Origin: Nitrospira sp.
GTDB lineage: Bacteria > Nitrospirota > Nitrospiria > Nitrospirales > Nitrospiraceae
Reading direction: 5' to 3'
Length of the DNA stretch: 64,000 nt
NCBI GenBank assembly: GCA_030123565.1
Contig: CP126122.1
Coordinates: forward strand, 2,494,800 to 2,558,799
Part shown: positions 52,820 through 59,949 of the stretch, in pieces
Position numbering within the stretch: the first letter of the stretch is position 1
Layout of the letters: every line of letters begins with the position of its first letter
Translations under genes and position numbers: made by a program
Notes under the pieces: generated by a model
The model's input: only the letters and a program-made list of their open reading frames with translations
Database searches by the model: none
What the model was told of the DNA's origin: nothing

Positions 52820-53521
52820 TTACCGAAAGTGCCAGGCAAGCCCTCCGACGACCGCCGGAGCGGCATAGATGCCCTTGATCCCGACCCCGGTCAGCCCAGC
52901 ATCCTCGAATTGAAACGAGGTATAGGTGTATTTCCCCTCGCAAAAGATCGCGAGGCGCTCCGTCACCGCCACCTTGATGCCGGCGAGCAGATTCAGACCG
53001 GGGGAGGAATTCGAAGCCGACAGGTTCGGACCGGATACCTTGGCATTCACCAAGGCAAGCCCCAGGCCCACGTAGGGCTGCACAGGCCCCCTGGGATAAC
53101 GGGCCACGACATTGAACGCCATGGTGACGACTCGGACATGTGCGCCGGAACCGAGCGCACCGGCCGTTGCCTGCGCTCCCGCCGCTGAAACAGCCTGTTG
53201 CTTCACATGCGGATTGGCGGCGAATCCCTCGACCTCGACACCCAGCCATTGCCGACCCTTGTCGTCGAAGAAGTAGCCGAGCTTCCCGCCATAGAGTCCT
53301 GTGTCGGCCAAATCAAGGTTCCCAAAGCCGACCCCGTGGATCGCTCCCGTGCCGCTCACGTGCCGGAGATCGGAGGGAAACGCCGCCCCGGCTTCTCCCG
53401 CGATATAGATCTCCGCGCCGCCTGTCTCCGCAAGCGCGCCGAGCAAGACGACGGCAAGGGCGCTATGCAGCAGGCCCTCCGGCCGATCTCTCGTGTCCAG
53501 ATCTGTCCTCTTGTGATTCAT
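52820..53521 (-). CDS. Outer-membrane beta-barrel protein
   Basis: A 233-residue exported protein. The hydrophobic signal region HSALAVVLLGALAETGGAEI is followed by alternating strands: GKLGYFFDDKGRQWLGVEVE, GPVQPYVGLGLALVNAKVSG, LAIFCEGKYTYTSFQFED and a terminal aromatic VVGGLAWHFR. This fits an 8-stranded OmpW/OmpA-like barrel. ATG at 53521 is chosen by the signal peptide. In the hpnR operon, 79 bp after hpnR ends. Confidence 0.75.
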   Translation of the reverse strand: MNHKRTDLDTRDRPEGLLHSALAVVLLGALAETGGAEIYIAGEAGAAFPSDLRHVSGTGAIHGVGFGNLDLADTGLYGGKLGYFFDDKGRQWLGVEVEGFAANPHVKQQAVSAAGAQATAGALGSGAHVRVVTMAFNVVARYPRGPVQPYVGLGLALVNAKVSGPNLSASNSSPGLNLLAGIKVAVTERLAIFCEGKYTYTSFQFEDAGLTGVGIKGIYAAPAVVGGLAWHFR

Positions 53522-53600
53522 AGCCACGTTCTTGTCGAACGGCCCCCATCCACCGAACGAATCGACTCCTCGAACGCTCACCGGTCCGCCGCCCCTGCAC

Positions 53601-55157
53601 TCATCGATCACTCTCCCCGACCACGGCCTGTCGCGTCTCATCCACGAACCGCTCCGTCGCGTCGTCAAGCGCGCGCCCCCGTCGGCCCTTCGCCGCATGG
53701 ATGTAGAGCAACTGCGGGCTCACCCGCGGCGGCGCGGCAGGAGGCAAATCCATCTCGTAGGTAACCGGCCTGGCATGGTCGGCCAGCTGCAGGTTCGGAT
53801 CATAGACACTGTTGAACTTCCACAGCATCTTGACGAAATTCGTTTGCCCATGCAGCAGGTGCCGAGCGGCGATCGTCGCCGTAGACTTGAGCGCCGTCCA
53901 GCCCAGATGTTTTTTGTTCAACACCTGTTGCGTCTTTACCAATTCGTCATAAAAATCCGGAAGCGGCAGCGTGGTCGGCAAGACGGCATGCTGAATATCG
54001 AAGAGGCGATAGTCCCGCGACTGGATCGGGCGGGATTCGGTCACCCAGCTTTCCGTCCCGGGATAGGGGGTATTCACGCTGATATTGACGATCTCGGGTA
54101 TCTCCAGGCACCACTGGCGGACGACCTCGAACCGCTTCCGGTCCCAGGAAGGATCGGCGATCAGGTTGATGGCGACCGTGACACCCAACGTACGGGCGAA
54201 TTCCAACGCTTCGAAGTTTTTTCCCAACGACACACGTTTGCGGTGCTTGGCCAAGCCCTCCTCATCGATGGCCTCGATGCCGAGGAACATGTATTTCAAC
54301 CCGAGTGTCGTCCAGAATTTGAAGACCTCCTTATGACGCAACAGCACGTCGCCCCTGGTCTCCAAATAGTACTGTTTCCGAATGTCCTGTCGAGCGATGG
54401 CCTCCCCGATTTCGAAGGCATGTTTTTCTTGAATGAAGGCCACGTCATCGACGATGAAGACACCGGGCTCTTGGATCCGCGCCAAGTCGTCCACGATCTT
54501 GTCGCTGCTGACCGCACGGTAACTCCTCCCGTAGAACGTCCAGGCGCTGCAGAAGGAACAGTCCCAGGGACAACCGCGCGTGAATTCGATCGACGCGCAG
54601 GGGTCCAACACGCCGATGAAATATTTGCGTCGATGGCGAACGAGGTCGCGGGCCGGCCGCAGGTCGTCGAGGCTCTCCACGAACGCCGGAGCGGGCCCCT
54701 CTTTATCCAGGGTCACGCAACCGGGGACCAGATGCAGGGCATGACGATCATGTTCGACCGCTTGCAGCAGCAGCGGGACCGCGGCTTCCCCTTCACCTTT
54801 GAGTACGCAATCGATGCTGCCCGCTCCGTGTCGGAGCAGTTCCTTCGCGATGAATGAGGCGCTATGTCCGCCGACGAGTACAAAGCTCTGCGGAAGGCGT
54901 GTCTTCGTCAGTTTCGCAAGATCGACGATCTCGGGGACGTTCGCCAAGTAATTACACGAGAACGCCACTACCTCCGGCGCCCAGCTTTCGAGCAGTCCGG
55001 CATAGGTCCGCGGTGTATCGACTTGCAGGTCGATGAGCTGCACCTCATGACCGGCGCACCTGGCAGCCTCCGCGACCAATTCAAGCCCCAAGGGCTCCAG
55101 GCGCAGGTAAATCTTGGTATACATCAACGGACCGGGATGAACGAGGAGCACTCTCAT
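53601..55157 (-). CDS. hpnR: Hopanoid C-3 methylase HpnR (B12-binding radical SAM)
   Basis: A 518-residue protein. N-terminal cobalamin-binding domain starts MRVLLVHPGPLMYTKIYLRL; the radical SAM cluster is CPWDCSFC near residue 210 with TRG before it; later blocks are NTPYPGTESWVTESR and FVKMLWKFNSVYDPNLQLAD. The sequence closely follows HpnR as I know it. HpnR methylates hopanoids at C-3, changing membrane rigidity and survival in stationary phase. ATG at 55157 fits. A lipoprotein gene lies 19 bp upstream; the whole operon has a sigma-54-type element and the repeated motif upstream. Confidence 0.88.
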   Translation of the reverse strand: MRVLLVHPGPLMYTKIYLRLEPLGLELVAEAARCAGHEVQLIDLQVDTPRTYAGLLESWAPEVVAFSCNYLANVPEIVDLAKLTKTRLPQSFVLVGGHSASFIAKELLRHGAGSIDCVLKGEGEAAVPLLLQAVEHDRHALHLVPGCVTLDKEGPAPAFVESLDDLRPARDLVRHRRKYFIGVLDPCASIEFTRGCPWDCSFCSAWTFYGRSYRAVSSDKIVDDLARIQEPGVFIVDDVAFIQEKHAFEIGEAIARQDIRKQYYLETRGDVLLRHKEVFKFWTTLGLKYMFLGIEAIDEEGLAKHRKRVSLGKNFEALEFARTLGVTVAINLIADPSWDRKRFEVVRQWCLEIPEIVNISVNTPYPGTESWVTESRPIQSRDYRLFDIQHAVLPTTLPLPDFYDELVKTQQVLNKKHLGWTALKSTATIAARHLLHGQTNFVKMLWKFNSVYDPNLQLADHARPVTYEMDLPPAAPPRVSPQLLYIHAAKGRRGRALDDATERFVDETRQAVVGESDR

Positions 55158-55176
55158 CGGATGACCTTGCGAATCC

Positions 55177-55527
55177 TCACTGAACGATTCCAGAAACCGG
55201 TTGGCTCTCCCCCTCTTCAACCTGCCGCTCGATCTGCGCGGCGGCGACCCGCAGTTGACGGGCAAGGGCCCGCCGCTGTCGGATCAACCCCACATCCGGC
55301 GACCGGTATTGCAGCAGCACTTCGGCCTCGATTTCATGGCGATCCGCATACATCCGCAGCGCCTCCGCTGCTTGACGCCGCTGGGAAGCGAGCTCAGCCG
55401 ACTCTTCAACCGACAAAGACTGCTGCACGAGAGGCGGCGCCGATAGGGGCCTGTTGGACGACAATTCCGTACAGCCGGTCAACGACAACGCGAGGACGAT
55501 GCCTGTCTGCACGACGGAGCGGTTCAT
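55177..55527 (-). CDS. Small coiled-coil lipoprotein (family member A)
   Basis: A 116-residue protein with signal and lipobox (LALSLTGC, Cys 19). The mature part is an Arg/Ala-rich helix: RRQAAEALRMYADRHEIEAE and RALARQLRVAAAQIERQVEE. A paralogue is encoded at 55926-56279 and a more distant one at 58740-59108. AAAGGAG lies 7 bp upstream of the ATG. First gene of the hpnR operon. Likely an outer-membrane-attached stress protein; role unknown. Confidence 0.75.
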   Translation of the reverse strand: MNRSVVQTGIVLALSLTGCTELSSNRPLSAPPLVQQSLSVEESAELASQRRQAAEALRMYADRHEIEAEVLLQYRSPDVGLIRQRRALARQLRVAAAQIERQVEEGESQPVSGIVQ

Positions 55528-55615
55528 GATCGGGCTCCTTTCTCTCTACGAGAGTTGAGAGACGATGGATCACAATGCACCGCGCATCTACTTCATCGTA
55601 CCAACATCGTACCAA

Positions 55616-55629
55616 GCAATATACGGTCC
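55616..55629 (-). promoter_or_regulatory. Candidate sigma-54 promoter of the hpnR operon
   Basis: On the minus strand GGGACCGTATATTGCT has GG and GC exactly 10 bp apart (-24/-12). It matches the element at 59458-59471 in 14 of 16 positions (consensus GGGAYCRTATATTGCW). The -24 half is not the full TGGCAC, so it is moderate evidence. The predicted start lies about 78 bp upstream of the lipoprotein ATG. Confidence 0.5.
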
Positions 55630-55744
55630 CGCCATGGTTTGAACAGAGACCTTGTATACAGCAGGCATTCCCCGCAACCACAGCCGGCCTCGGCGGAGAC
55701 GGCCTGTGGAAGACTGCGGAAACGACCGTCTCATGACGGTGTTT

Positions 55745-55773
55745 CGCACAGTGCGGCCGGTGCAGAACCGCCC
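55745..55773 (+). promoter_or_regulatory. Repeated 29-bp motif, copy A (candidate enhancer site)
   Basis: CGCACAGTGCG, four bases, then GTGCAGAACCGCCC. It lies about 116-145 bp upstream of the sigma-54-like element of the hpnR operon. Same layout as copies B (59566) and C (63938). The dyad CGCACNGTGCG plus a third GTGC half-site suits binding by an NtrC-type activator. Confidence 0.6.
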
Positions 55774-55925
55774 GTCAGCCGCTCTCTGTGATCGTACGTA
55801 TTAAAACACAGGCGTCTGCGGATAGCGAGGAGGAACTCGGGAGCGAAGAAAAAAATGCTCATGACTCAGAATGAAACAGAGAGAGTAGCCGCAGCGTCCA
55901 TCTTTCCGGTCTTGTCTCACGATTT

Positions 55926-56279
55926 TCATTGAACCATCCCATGGGGCACTTGCCCCTGTGCCTCCTCCGCCCGTTGCTCAGCCTGCTCCGCAGCCACCCG
56001 CAACTGTTGGATGAGGACCCGCTTCCGTTCTGCGAGTTTTTGATCCAACAACGTCGGGCTCTGCGACAACACCCGGACCTCGACGTCATGTCGATCGGCC
56101 AAACTCCGCAACTCTCTCGCCTCCTGGCGCCATCGGAAGGCCGCGTCGGCGAACTCGCGGGGAGGAGGTATCGGTTGAACGGGCGATACAGCCTTGGCAC
56201 TGTCTTGAAACGTTCCTGCGCAAGCCGCCAAGGATGTCCACGCGAGGAGGCTACCGAGGAACATCCGATACCGGTTCAT
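55926..56279 (-). CDS. Small coiled-coil lipoprotein (family member B)
   Basis: A 117-residue lipoprotein with lipobox SLAAC near residue 20. The mature helix RQEARELRSLADRHDVEVRV and QLRVAAEQAEQRAEEAQGQV matches the protein at 55177-55527 over its length (LADRHD/YADRHE and QLRVAA). The ATG at 56279 is chosen over a further one two codons earlier. It is the last gene of the htrA-SPFH operon, 59 bp after htrA. Confidence 0.75.
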   Translation of the reverse strand: MNRYRMFLGSLLAWTSLAACAGTFQDSAKAVSPVQPIPPPREFADAAFRWRQEARELRSLADRHDVEVRVLSQSPTLLDQKLAERKRVLIQQLRVAAEQAEQRAEEAQGQVPHGMVQ

Positions 56280-56338
56280 GACCATCGTCCGTTTCGTTCA
56301 TTGCGCCCATACCATCATGAGAACCAATCCACTCCGGA

Positions 56339-57520
56339 TCAGAACGACGATACCTGTGCGCCGACCGACCGTATCAACCCTCGAGGCATGGTGTCCGACA
56401 CCTGCTGTTGAGGTTGAGGCTTCACTCGACGCTGGTGCACCGGCCGTTCACGGAGCACCACCGCCTTCTCCAGGCGCTGCCCTTCCCGCATGATTTCGAC
56501 CTGAATTTCCTGTCCCACGTGAAACCGCGATACCACATCCGCAAAAGCCTCCGCTGTGGGAATCGATCGTCCATGAAGCGCGACCACGATATCTCCGCCC
56601 AACACCCACGGGACTCCCTCGATCGTCAGGCTCAACCGTCCCGTCTTGAGCCCCGCTTCCTCGGCGGGGCTCCCGTCCTCGACATCTTCCACCAACAGCC
56701 CGCTCGCGAGCGGCAGGGTGAACAGGCGTTGGAGATCTTCGGTCACGAACTTTCCCGTGACTCCGAGCCAGGGACGCACGACCCGTCCCTTTTCTTTCAA
56801 CTCGGCCAGCACCTGCTTGGCGGCATTGATCGGAATGGCGAAACCGATATTTTGCGCGCCCATCAAGGTGGCCGTCGCGATACCGACCACCCGGCCTTGC
56901 GAATCCACCAACGGTCCCCCGCTGTTGCCGGGATTGAGCGGCGCCGTCGTTTGTATCAGGCGCGAAGGTGTGAACGGCGTCATGCCTTGCGCCGGCCCCA
57001 CCCCGCTGATGATTCCGGTCGTCAGGGTAAACCCGAGGCCGAACGGACTTCCCACCACCATGGTCTGTTGGCCGATGTGCAGAGCATCGGAATCGCCGAG
57101 CGGAACGGGAGCGATCACCGGCCGCTCCGAAGCGAGTTGAAGGACCGCGACATCCGAAGCGGGATCGAGTCCGACCAACGACGCGGCGACCCGTTGTCCG
57201 TTGTACAGCGTAGCGGTCACCGTCCCTGCCCCATCGACGACATGGCTGTTCGTCAGGACCGTACCGGCATCATCGACGACGAAGCCCGCTCCCAACCCGG
57301 CGGTAGGCGGGCTCAAGAGCGGATGGGCCGAGTCATAGGTGATGGAGAGCAAGACGGTGGCGGGAGCGAGCCGTTGGTACAGATCGATCGTCCGATGTTC
57401 GTCCAGCTCGCTTCCCCCACGCGACGCCTGTGCAGAGGCCGCAAGCGCACAGATTACGGCAACGCTCACGGTCAGATGCGAGAGAAACCCCTGATAACTC
57501 GACCCGTCGTGACGCCTCAT
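56339..57520 (-). CDS. HtrA/DegP-family periplasmic serine protease
   Basis: A 393-residue protease: a signal peptide (to about residue 30), a trypsin-like domain with His in LTNSHVVDG, Asp in DPASDVAVLQLAS and Ser in NPGNSGGPLVDS, then a PDZ domain (GRVVRPWLGVTGKFVTEDLQ; VEDGSPAEEAGLKTGRLSL). Tail is Gln/Pro-rich. It degrades or refolds damaged envelope proteins. Start ATG follows GAGG by 6 bp. It lies 8 bp after the zinc-ribbon gene. Confidence 0.92.
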   Translation of the reverse strand: MRRHDGSSYQGFLSHLTVSVAVICALAASAQASRGGSELDEHRTIDLYQRLAPATVLLSITYDSAHPLLSPPTAGLGAGFVVDDAGTVLTNSHVVDGAGTVTATLYNGQRVAASLVGLDPASDVAVLQLASERPVIAPVPLGDSDALHIGQQTMVVGSPFGLGFTLTTGIISGVGPAQGMTPFTPSRLIQTTAPLNPGNSGGPLVDSQGRVVGIATATLMGAQNIGFAIPINAAKQVLAELKEKGRVVRPWLGVTGKFVTEDLQRLFTLPLASGLLVEDVEDGSPAEEAGLKTGRLSLTIEGVPWVLGGDIVVALHGRSIPTAEAFADVVSRFHVGQEIQVEIMREGQRLEKAVVLRERPVHQRRVKPQPQQQVSDTMPRGLIRSVGAQVSSF

Positions 57521-57528
57521 CCTTCACC

Positions 57529-57762
57529 TCATCGTCGTTCGTAGCCCCGCATCTTCTCGATCCACGACTCCCGTCTCCGTGGGCCGGGCTTGGTGCTCCG
57601 GCGAAGTTGATCGGGAATGCGGCGCGCAAGGCGGATCCGAGAATCCTCCAGATTGCCGCAATTGAGACAACGCACCACCGGTAACCAGGTATGGATCGAT
57701 CCTTCACAGGGACTGAACAGGGTCTCGATCACCATCAACCCTCGACATCGGCTACATGGCAT
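57529..57762 (-). CDS. Small zinc-ribbon-like protein
   Basis: A 77-residue protein with two CxxC pairs (MPCSRCRGLMVIET and VVRCLNCGNLEDSR) spaced about 28 residues apart, a likely zinc ribbon, and a basic C-terminus (RRSTKPGPRRRESWIEKMRG). Function unknown; could bind nucleic acid. AGGAGGG precedes the ATG at 57762. It lies between SPFH and htrA genes in the same operon. Confidence 0.75.
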   Translation of the reverse strand: MPCSRCRGLMVIETLFSPCEGSIHTWLPVVRCLNCGNLEDSRIRLARRIPDQLRRSTKPGPRRRESWIEKMRGYERR

Positions 57763-57801
57763 GCTTCGCCCTCCTTCATACCGACACCGGTGCACCAGAT
57801 C

Positions 57802-58707
57802 CTACCGTCCTCGTCCCGTCAGTTCTTGATCCGCACGCATCAGACTTTCGGGAGCCGGCTTCGTTCCGCGATCCTGATCGGGGTTGATCAGAATCGGCAC
57901 CCGCAGGTTGTCGGGCAACAACACCATTTTTGCATTCGGGCTGTCGTAGAGCTTGTAGCGCAGATACTCCGGAGTCAGTGTCTTGGTGATCGTCTCCTGC
58001 GCCTTGGCCTGTCCAAGCGCCCGGATCTTCAGCCCTTCGGCCTCGCCTTCCGAGCGGATCCTGACTGCGTCACCCTCTCCGCGCGCCAGCCGTCTCATGA
58101 TTTCCGCGTTCTTTTCCGCGATGGTGAGCTCGAACTCCTTTTGCTCCTTTTCCTGTTCCTTGGACTGTTTGCGCTCGACCGCCTCCAAAACGATCCTGGC
58201 CAATTCGATATCGGCCAGCGCGACGCTGTGCACGTCCAAATGGCGCCCCTTCAATTTTTCCACCACCACCGCCTGTACCTTGCTGGCGATTTCCGCGCTC
58301 TTTTCAGGGACCGCCACCATCGGATAATTCGAGACCACGCTCCGCACCGCGGCCAGGAGCTCCGGCCTCACGACTCGCGGGTAAAAATCAGGACCGATCT
58401 CCTGCGCGAGGAAATAGACTTCCTCGGCCACCGGCCGCATGATGATCGCCGCCTTCAACTTCACCAACAGATCGTCCGAACTGAGCGCGTCGACCATTTC
58501 CGTATAACTTTGCAACCGAACGTCATAGACATAAATGTCGTTCCACGGGGCCCGCCAATAGAATCCGGACTTCAACGTTTCCGTCGTCAGTCCTTCGGTC
58601 AGCGGATACCACCGGAGCCCTCGTTGTCCGGGACTCACGGTGGTTCCGCAGCCCTGCAGAACCCCAATCGAGGCGATGACTAAGAAGATCGTCATATATC
58701 GCCACAT
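57802..58707 (-). CDS. SPFH/Band-7 domain lipoprotein (prohibitin-like)
   Basis: A 301-residue protein. The N-terminus has a lipobox VLQGCGTTVSPGQRGLRWYP, then the SPFH domain (FYWRAPWNDIYVYDVRLQSY; LLVKLKAAIIMRPVAEEVYF) and a long charged coiled coil (KQSKEQEKEQKEFELTIAEK; IRSEGEAEGLKIRALGQAKA). Such proteins form membrane rings that regulate proteases. A lipid anchor instead of a transmembrane helix is unusual. It is 39 bp upstream of the zinc-ribbon gene and in the same operon as HtrA, suggesting a protease-scaffold pair. Confidence 0.88.
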   Translation of the reverse strand: MWRYMTIFLVIASIGVLQGCGTTVSPGQRGLRWYPLTEGLTTETLKSGFYWRAPWNDIYVYDVRLQSYTEMVDALSSDDLLVKLKAAIIMRPVAEEVYFLAQEIGPDFYPRVVRPELLAAVRSVVSNYPMVAVPEKSAEIASKVQAVVVEKLKGRHLDVHSVALADIELARIVLEAVERKQSKEQEKEQKEFELTIAEKNAEIMRRLARGEGDAVRIRSEGEAEGLKIRALGQAKAQETITKTLTPEYLRYKLYDSPNAKMVLLPDNLRVPILINPDQDRGTKPAPESLMRADQELTGRGR

Positions 58708-58739
58708 GGTCTTCTCCTTCTTGATCCGGATGTTCTCGA

Positions 58740-59108
58740 TCAGTGAGGGACCGGCCCGACGGCCTTCGAGGCCCGTTCCCCCCGGGCAAGGTCCCGATGT
58801 TGTTCGGCCTTGCGATCCTGTTCCTTCGCCGCATCCTCATACGACTGGGCCAACAGGCGCGTTCCCGCCACCCAATCGGAATCAGGTCCGAAGAGGCGCT
58901 CGTAGACGACCGCTCGATGCGACATATCACGCGCCATGTACCGGAGCCTCTCCGCCTTCTGACTGTAGAATTCGGCGATCTTGTTCTGATCCTGCGCAGG
59001 ATCAGAAGTAGTCATATCGAGCTCGGTTCTTGCGCCTGTGCAACCGAGCAGGGAGCAGATGGCGGCGACCACCAACCATGTGAAACCGGCCGTCCAGAAC
59101 GATCGCAT
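58740..59108 (-). CDS. Small lipoprotein (distant member of the coiled-coil family)
   Basis: A 122-residue lipoprotein with lipobox SLLGC near residue 21. The mature part is helical and charged: QNKIAEFYSQKAERLRYMAR, DMSHRAVVYERLFGPDSDWV and SYEDAAKEQDRKAEQHRDLA. It shares layout, not clear identity, with the lipoproteins at 55177 and 55926. The ATG at 59108 fits a signal peptide. It starts 2 bp after the preceding stop. Confidence 0.72.
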   Translation of the reverse strand: MRSFWTAGFTWLVVAAICSLLGCTGARTELDMTTSDPAQDQNKIAEFYSQKAERLRYMARDMSHRAVVYERLFGPDSDWVAGTRLLAQSYEDAAKEQDRKAEQHRDLARGERASKAVGPVPH

Positions 59109-59110
59109 GG

Positions 59111-59374
59111 TCACATCCGCAGACGGGGCTCCTCGAGTTTTCCGGGAGGCTTGTGCCAATTCCGCCACACGACTTCATAATCTCCTGCCAGCGGCATCAA
59201 CTCGACGTGCTCCTGATGGCAGAGCCGGTTCAAGGCCACAAACAACGAGCGCCAGGTATAGGCAGGAAGCGACTCCGCCAGTGCGCGAAAGCTGAGCCGT
59301 TGGTGTTGCTGCAGCAATACGAGGATCTGTTCATCCGTAGGGCCATCGGCCGTTCGAACGTCATGAGGTCCCAT
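59111..59374 (-). CDS. Small winged-helix-like protein, first gene of the htrA-SPFH operon
   Basis: An 87-residue protein: GPTDEQILVLLQQHQRLSFR, ALAESLPAYTWRSLFVALNR and LMPLAGDYEVVWRNWHKPPG. The pattern of three helices and a beta-hairpin suggests a winged helix; it may be a regulator or an RNA-binding protein. GGAGGT lies 5 bp upstream of the ATG at 59374. The sigma-54-like element is about 85 bp upstream. Confidence 0.65.
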   Translation of the reverse strand: MGPHDVRTADGPTDEQILVLLQQHQRLSFRALAESLPAYTWRSLFVALNRLCHQEHVELMPLAGDYEVVWRNWHKPPGKLEEPRLRM

Positions 59375-59457
59375 CGCACACCTCCCTTCTGCTGAACCGG
59401 GGCGACTTCGGACGCCCTGGGCGACCGGCCGGAACCCGTTCATAGCCCTGTTGATGT

Positions 59458-59471
59458 GCAATATATGATCC
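59458..59471 (-). promoter_or_regulatory. Candidate sigma-54 promoter of the htrA-SPFH operon
   Basis: On the minus strand GGGATCATATATTGCA has GG and GC 10 bp apart. It is nearly identical to the element upstream of the hpnR operon. Copy B of the motif starts 95 bp upstream. Confidence 0.5.
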
Positions 59472-59565
59472 CACCGTTTCGTAGGGCATCGCTGGGTGAC
59501 TATCGGCTCAGGCAGAGGGCGACGGCATCGCTACGTATGCCGGTGATGGTTCCTGTAAAGAATTC

Positions 59566-59594
59566 CGCACCGTGCGATCGGTGCGAAATCGCTC
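59566..59594 (+). promoter_or_regulatory. Repeated 29-bp motif, copy B (candidate enhancer site)
   Basis: CGCACCGTGCG, four bases, then GTGCGAAATCGCTC. A further CGCAC half-site lies at about 59611. It is placed between divergent sigma-54-like elements and so could serve both operons. Confidence 0.6.
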
Positions 59595-59657
59595 AAACTC
59601 ACAGGGTTTTCGCACACAATGACACGAGAATCCGGCCGATCGTGCCAACCATCGAGC

Positions 59658-59673
59658 TGGCACTTCTCTTGCT
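59658..59673 (+). promoter_or_regulatory. Sigma-54 promoter of the kinase/regulator operon
   Basis: TGGCACTTCTCTTGCT matches the sigma-54 consensus (TGGCAC-N5-TTGCW) in all key positions, with GG and GC 10 bp apart. Copy B of the motif ends 63 bp upstream. The predicted leader is about 265 nt. Confidence 0.7.
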
Positions 59674-59949
59674 CAACTTAGGGGAACTGGCTGGGATTTT
59701 GATGATCCGAGTGGCGCCCGACAACGGCGAAGCGATCACACCAGATCAGTATTACCACTCAGGACGACAGATCCCTATACGGCACCAGAGGCCGCAGAGA
59801 GGCGCTCCCAAGGCGGCCGGCCTTGTCCCTTTCCCGATCGATCGACCGAGAAGTCCCGTACGGAAGCCCGCCCCTCTTCGGGCGGCAGGCGACGGTACGG
59901 ACGATGTTGCAGCGCTTCGCCGTCAGACCGTCTCCGGACGTGAACGACC

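Larger units (their letters stand above)
55528..55925. other. Intergenic regulatory region
   Basis: About 400 bp between two minus-strand lipoprotein genes. It holds copy A of the 29-bp motif, the sigma-54-like element and a short direct repeat (CATCGTACCA twice, near 55594 and 55605). No gene is supported. Confidence 0.6.
59375..59949. other. Divergent regulatory region between htrA operon and kinase operon
   Basis: About 575 bp. It contains sigma-54-like elements in both directions and copy B of the 29-bp motif between them. An open frame across it has low coding likelihood and no start signal, so I see no gene. Confidence 0.65.

Noticed and set aside
52707-53249. A long N-terminal extension of the small protein at 52449-52706
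   Set aside because: It overlaps the beta-barrel gene in another frame; AAGGAG before 52706 decides the start.
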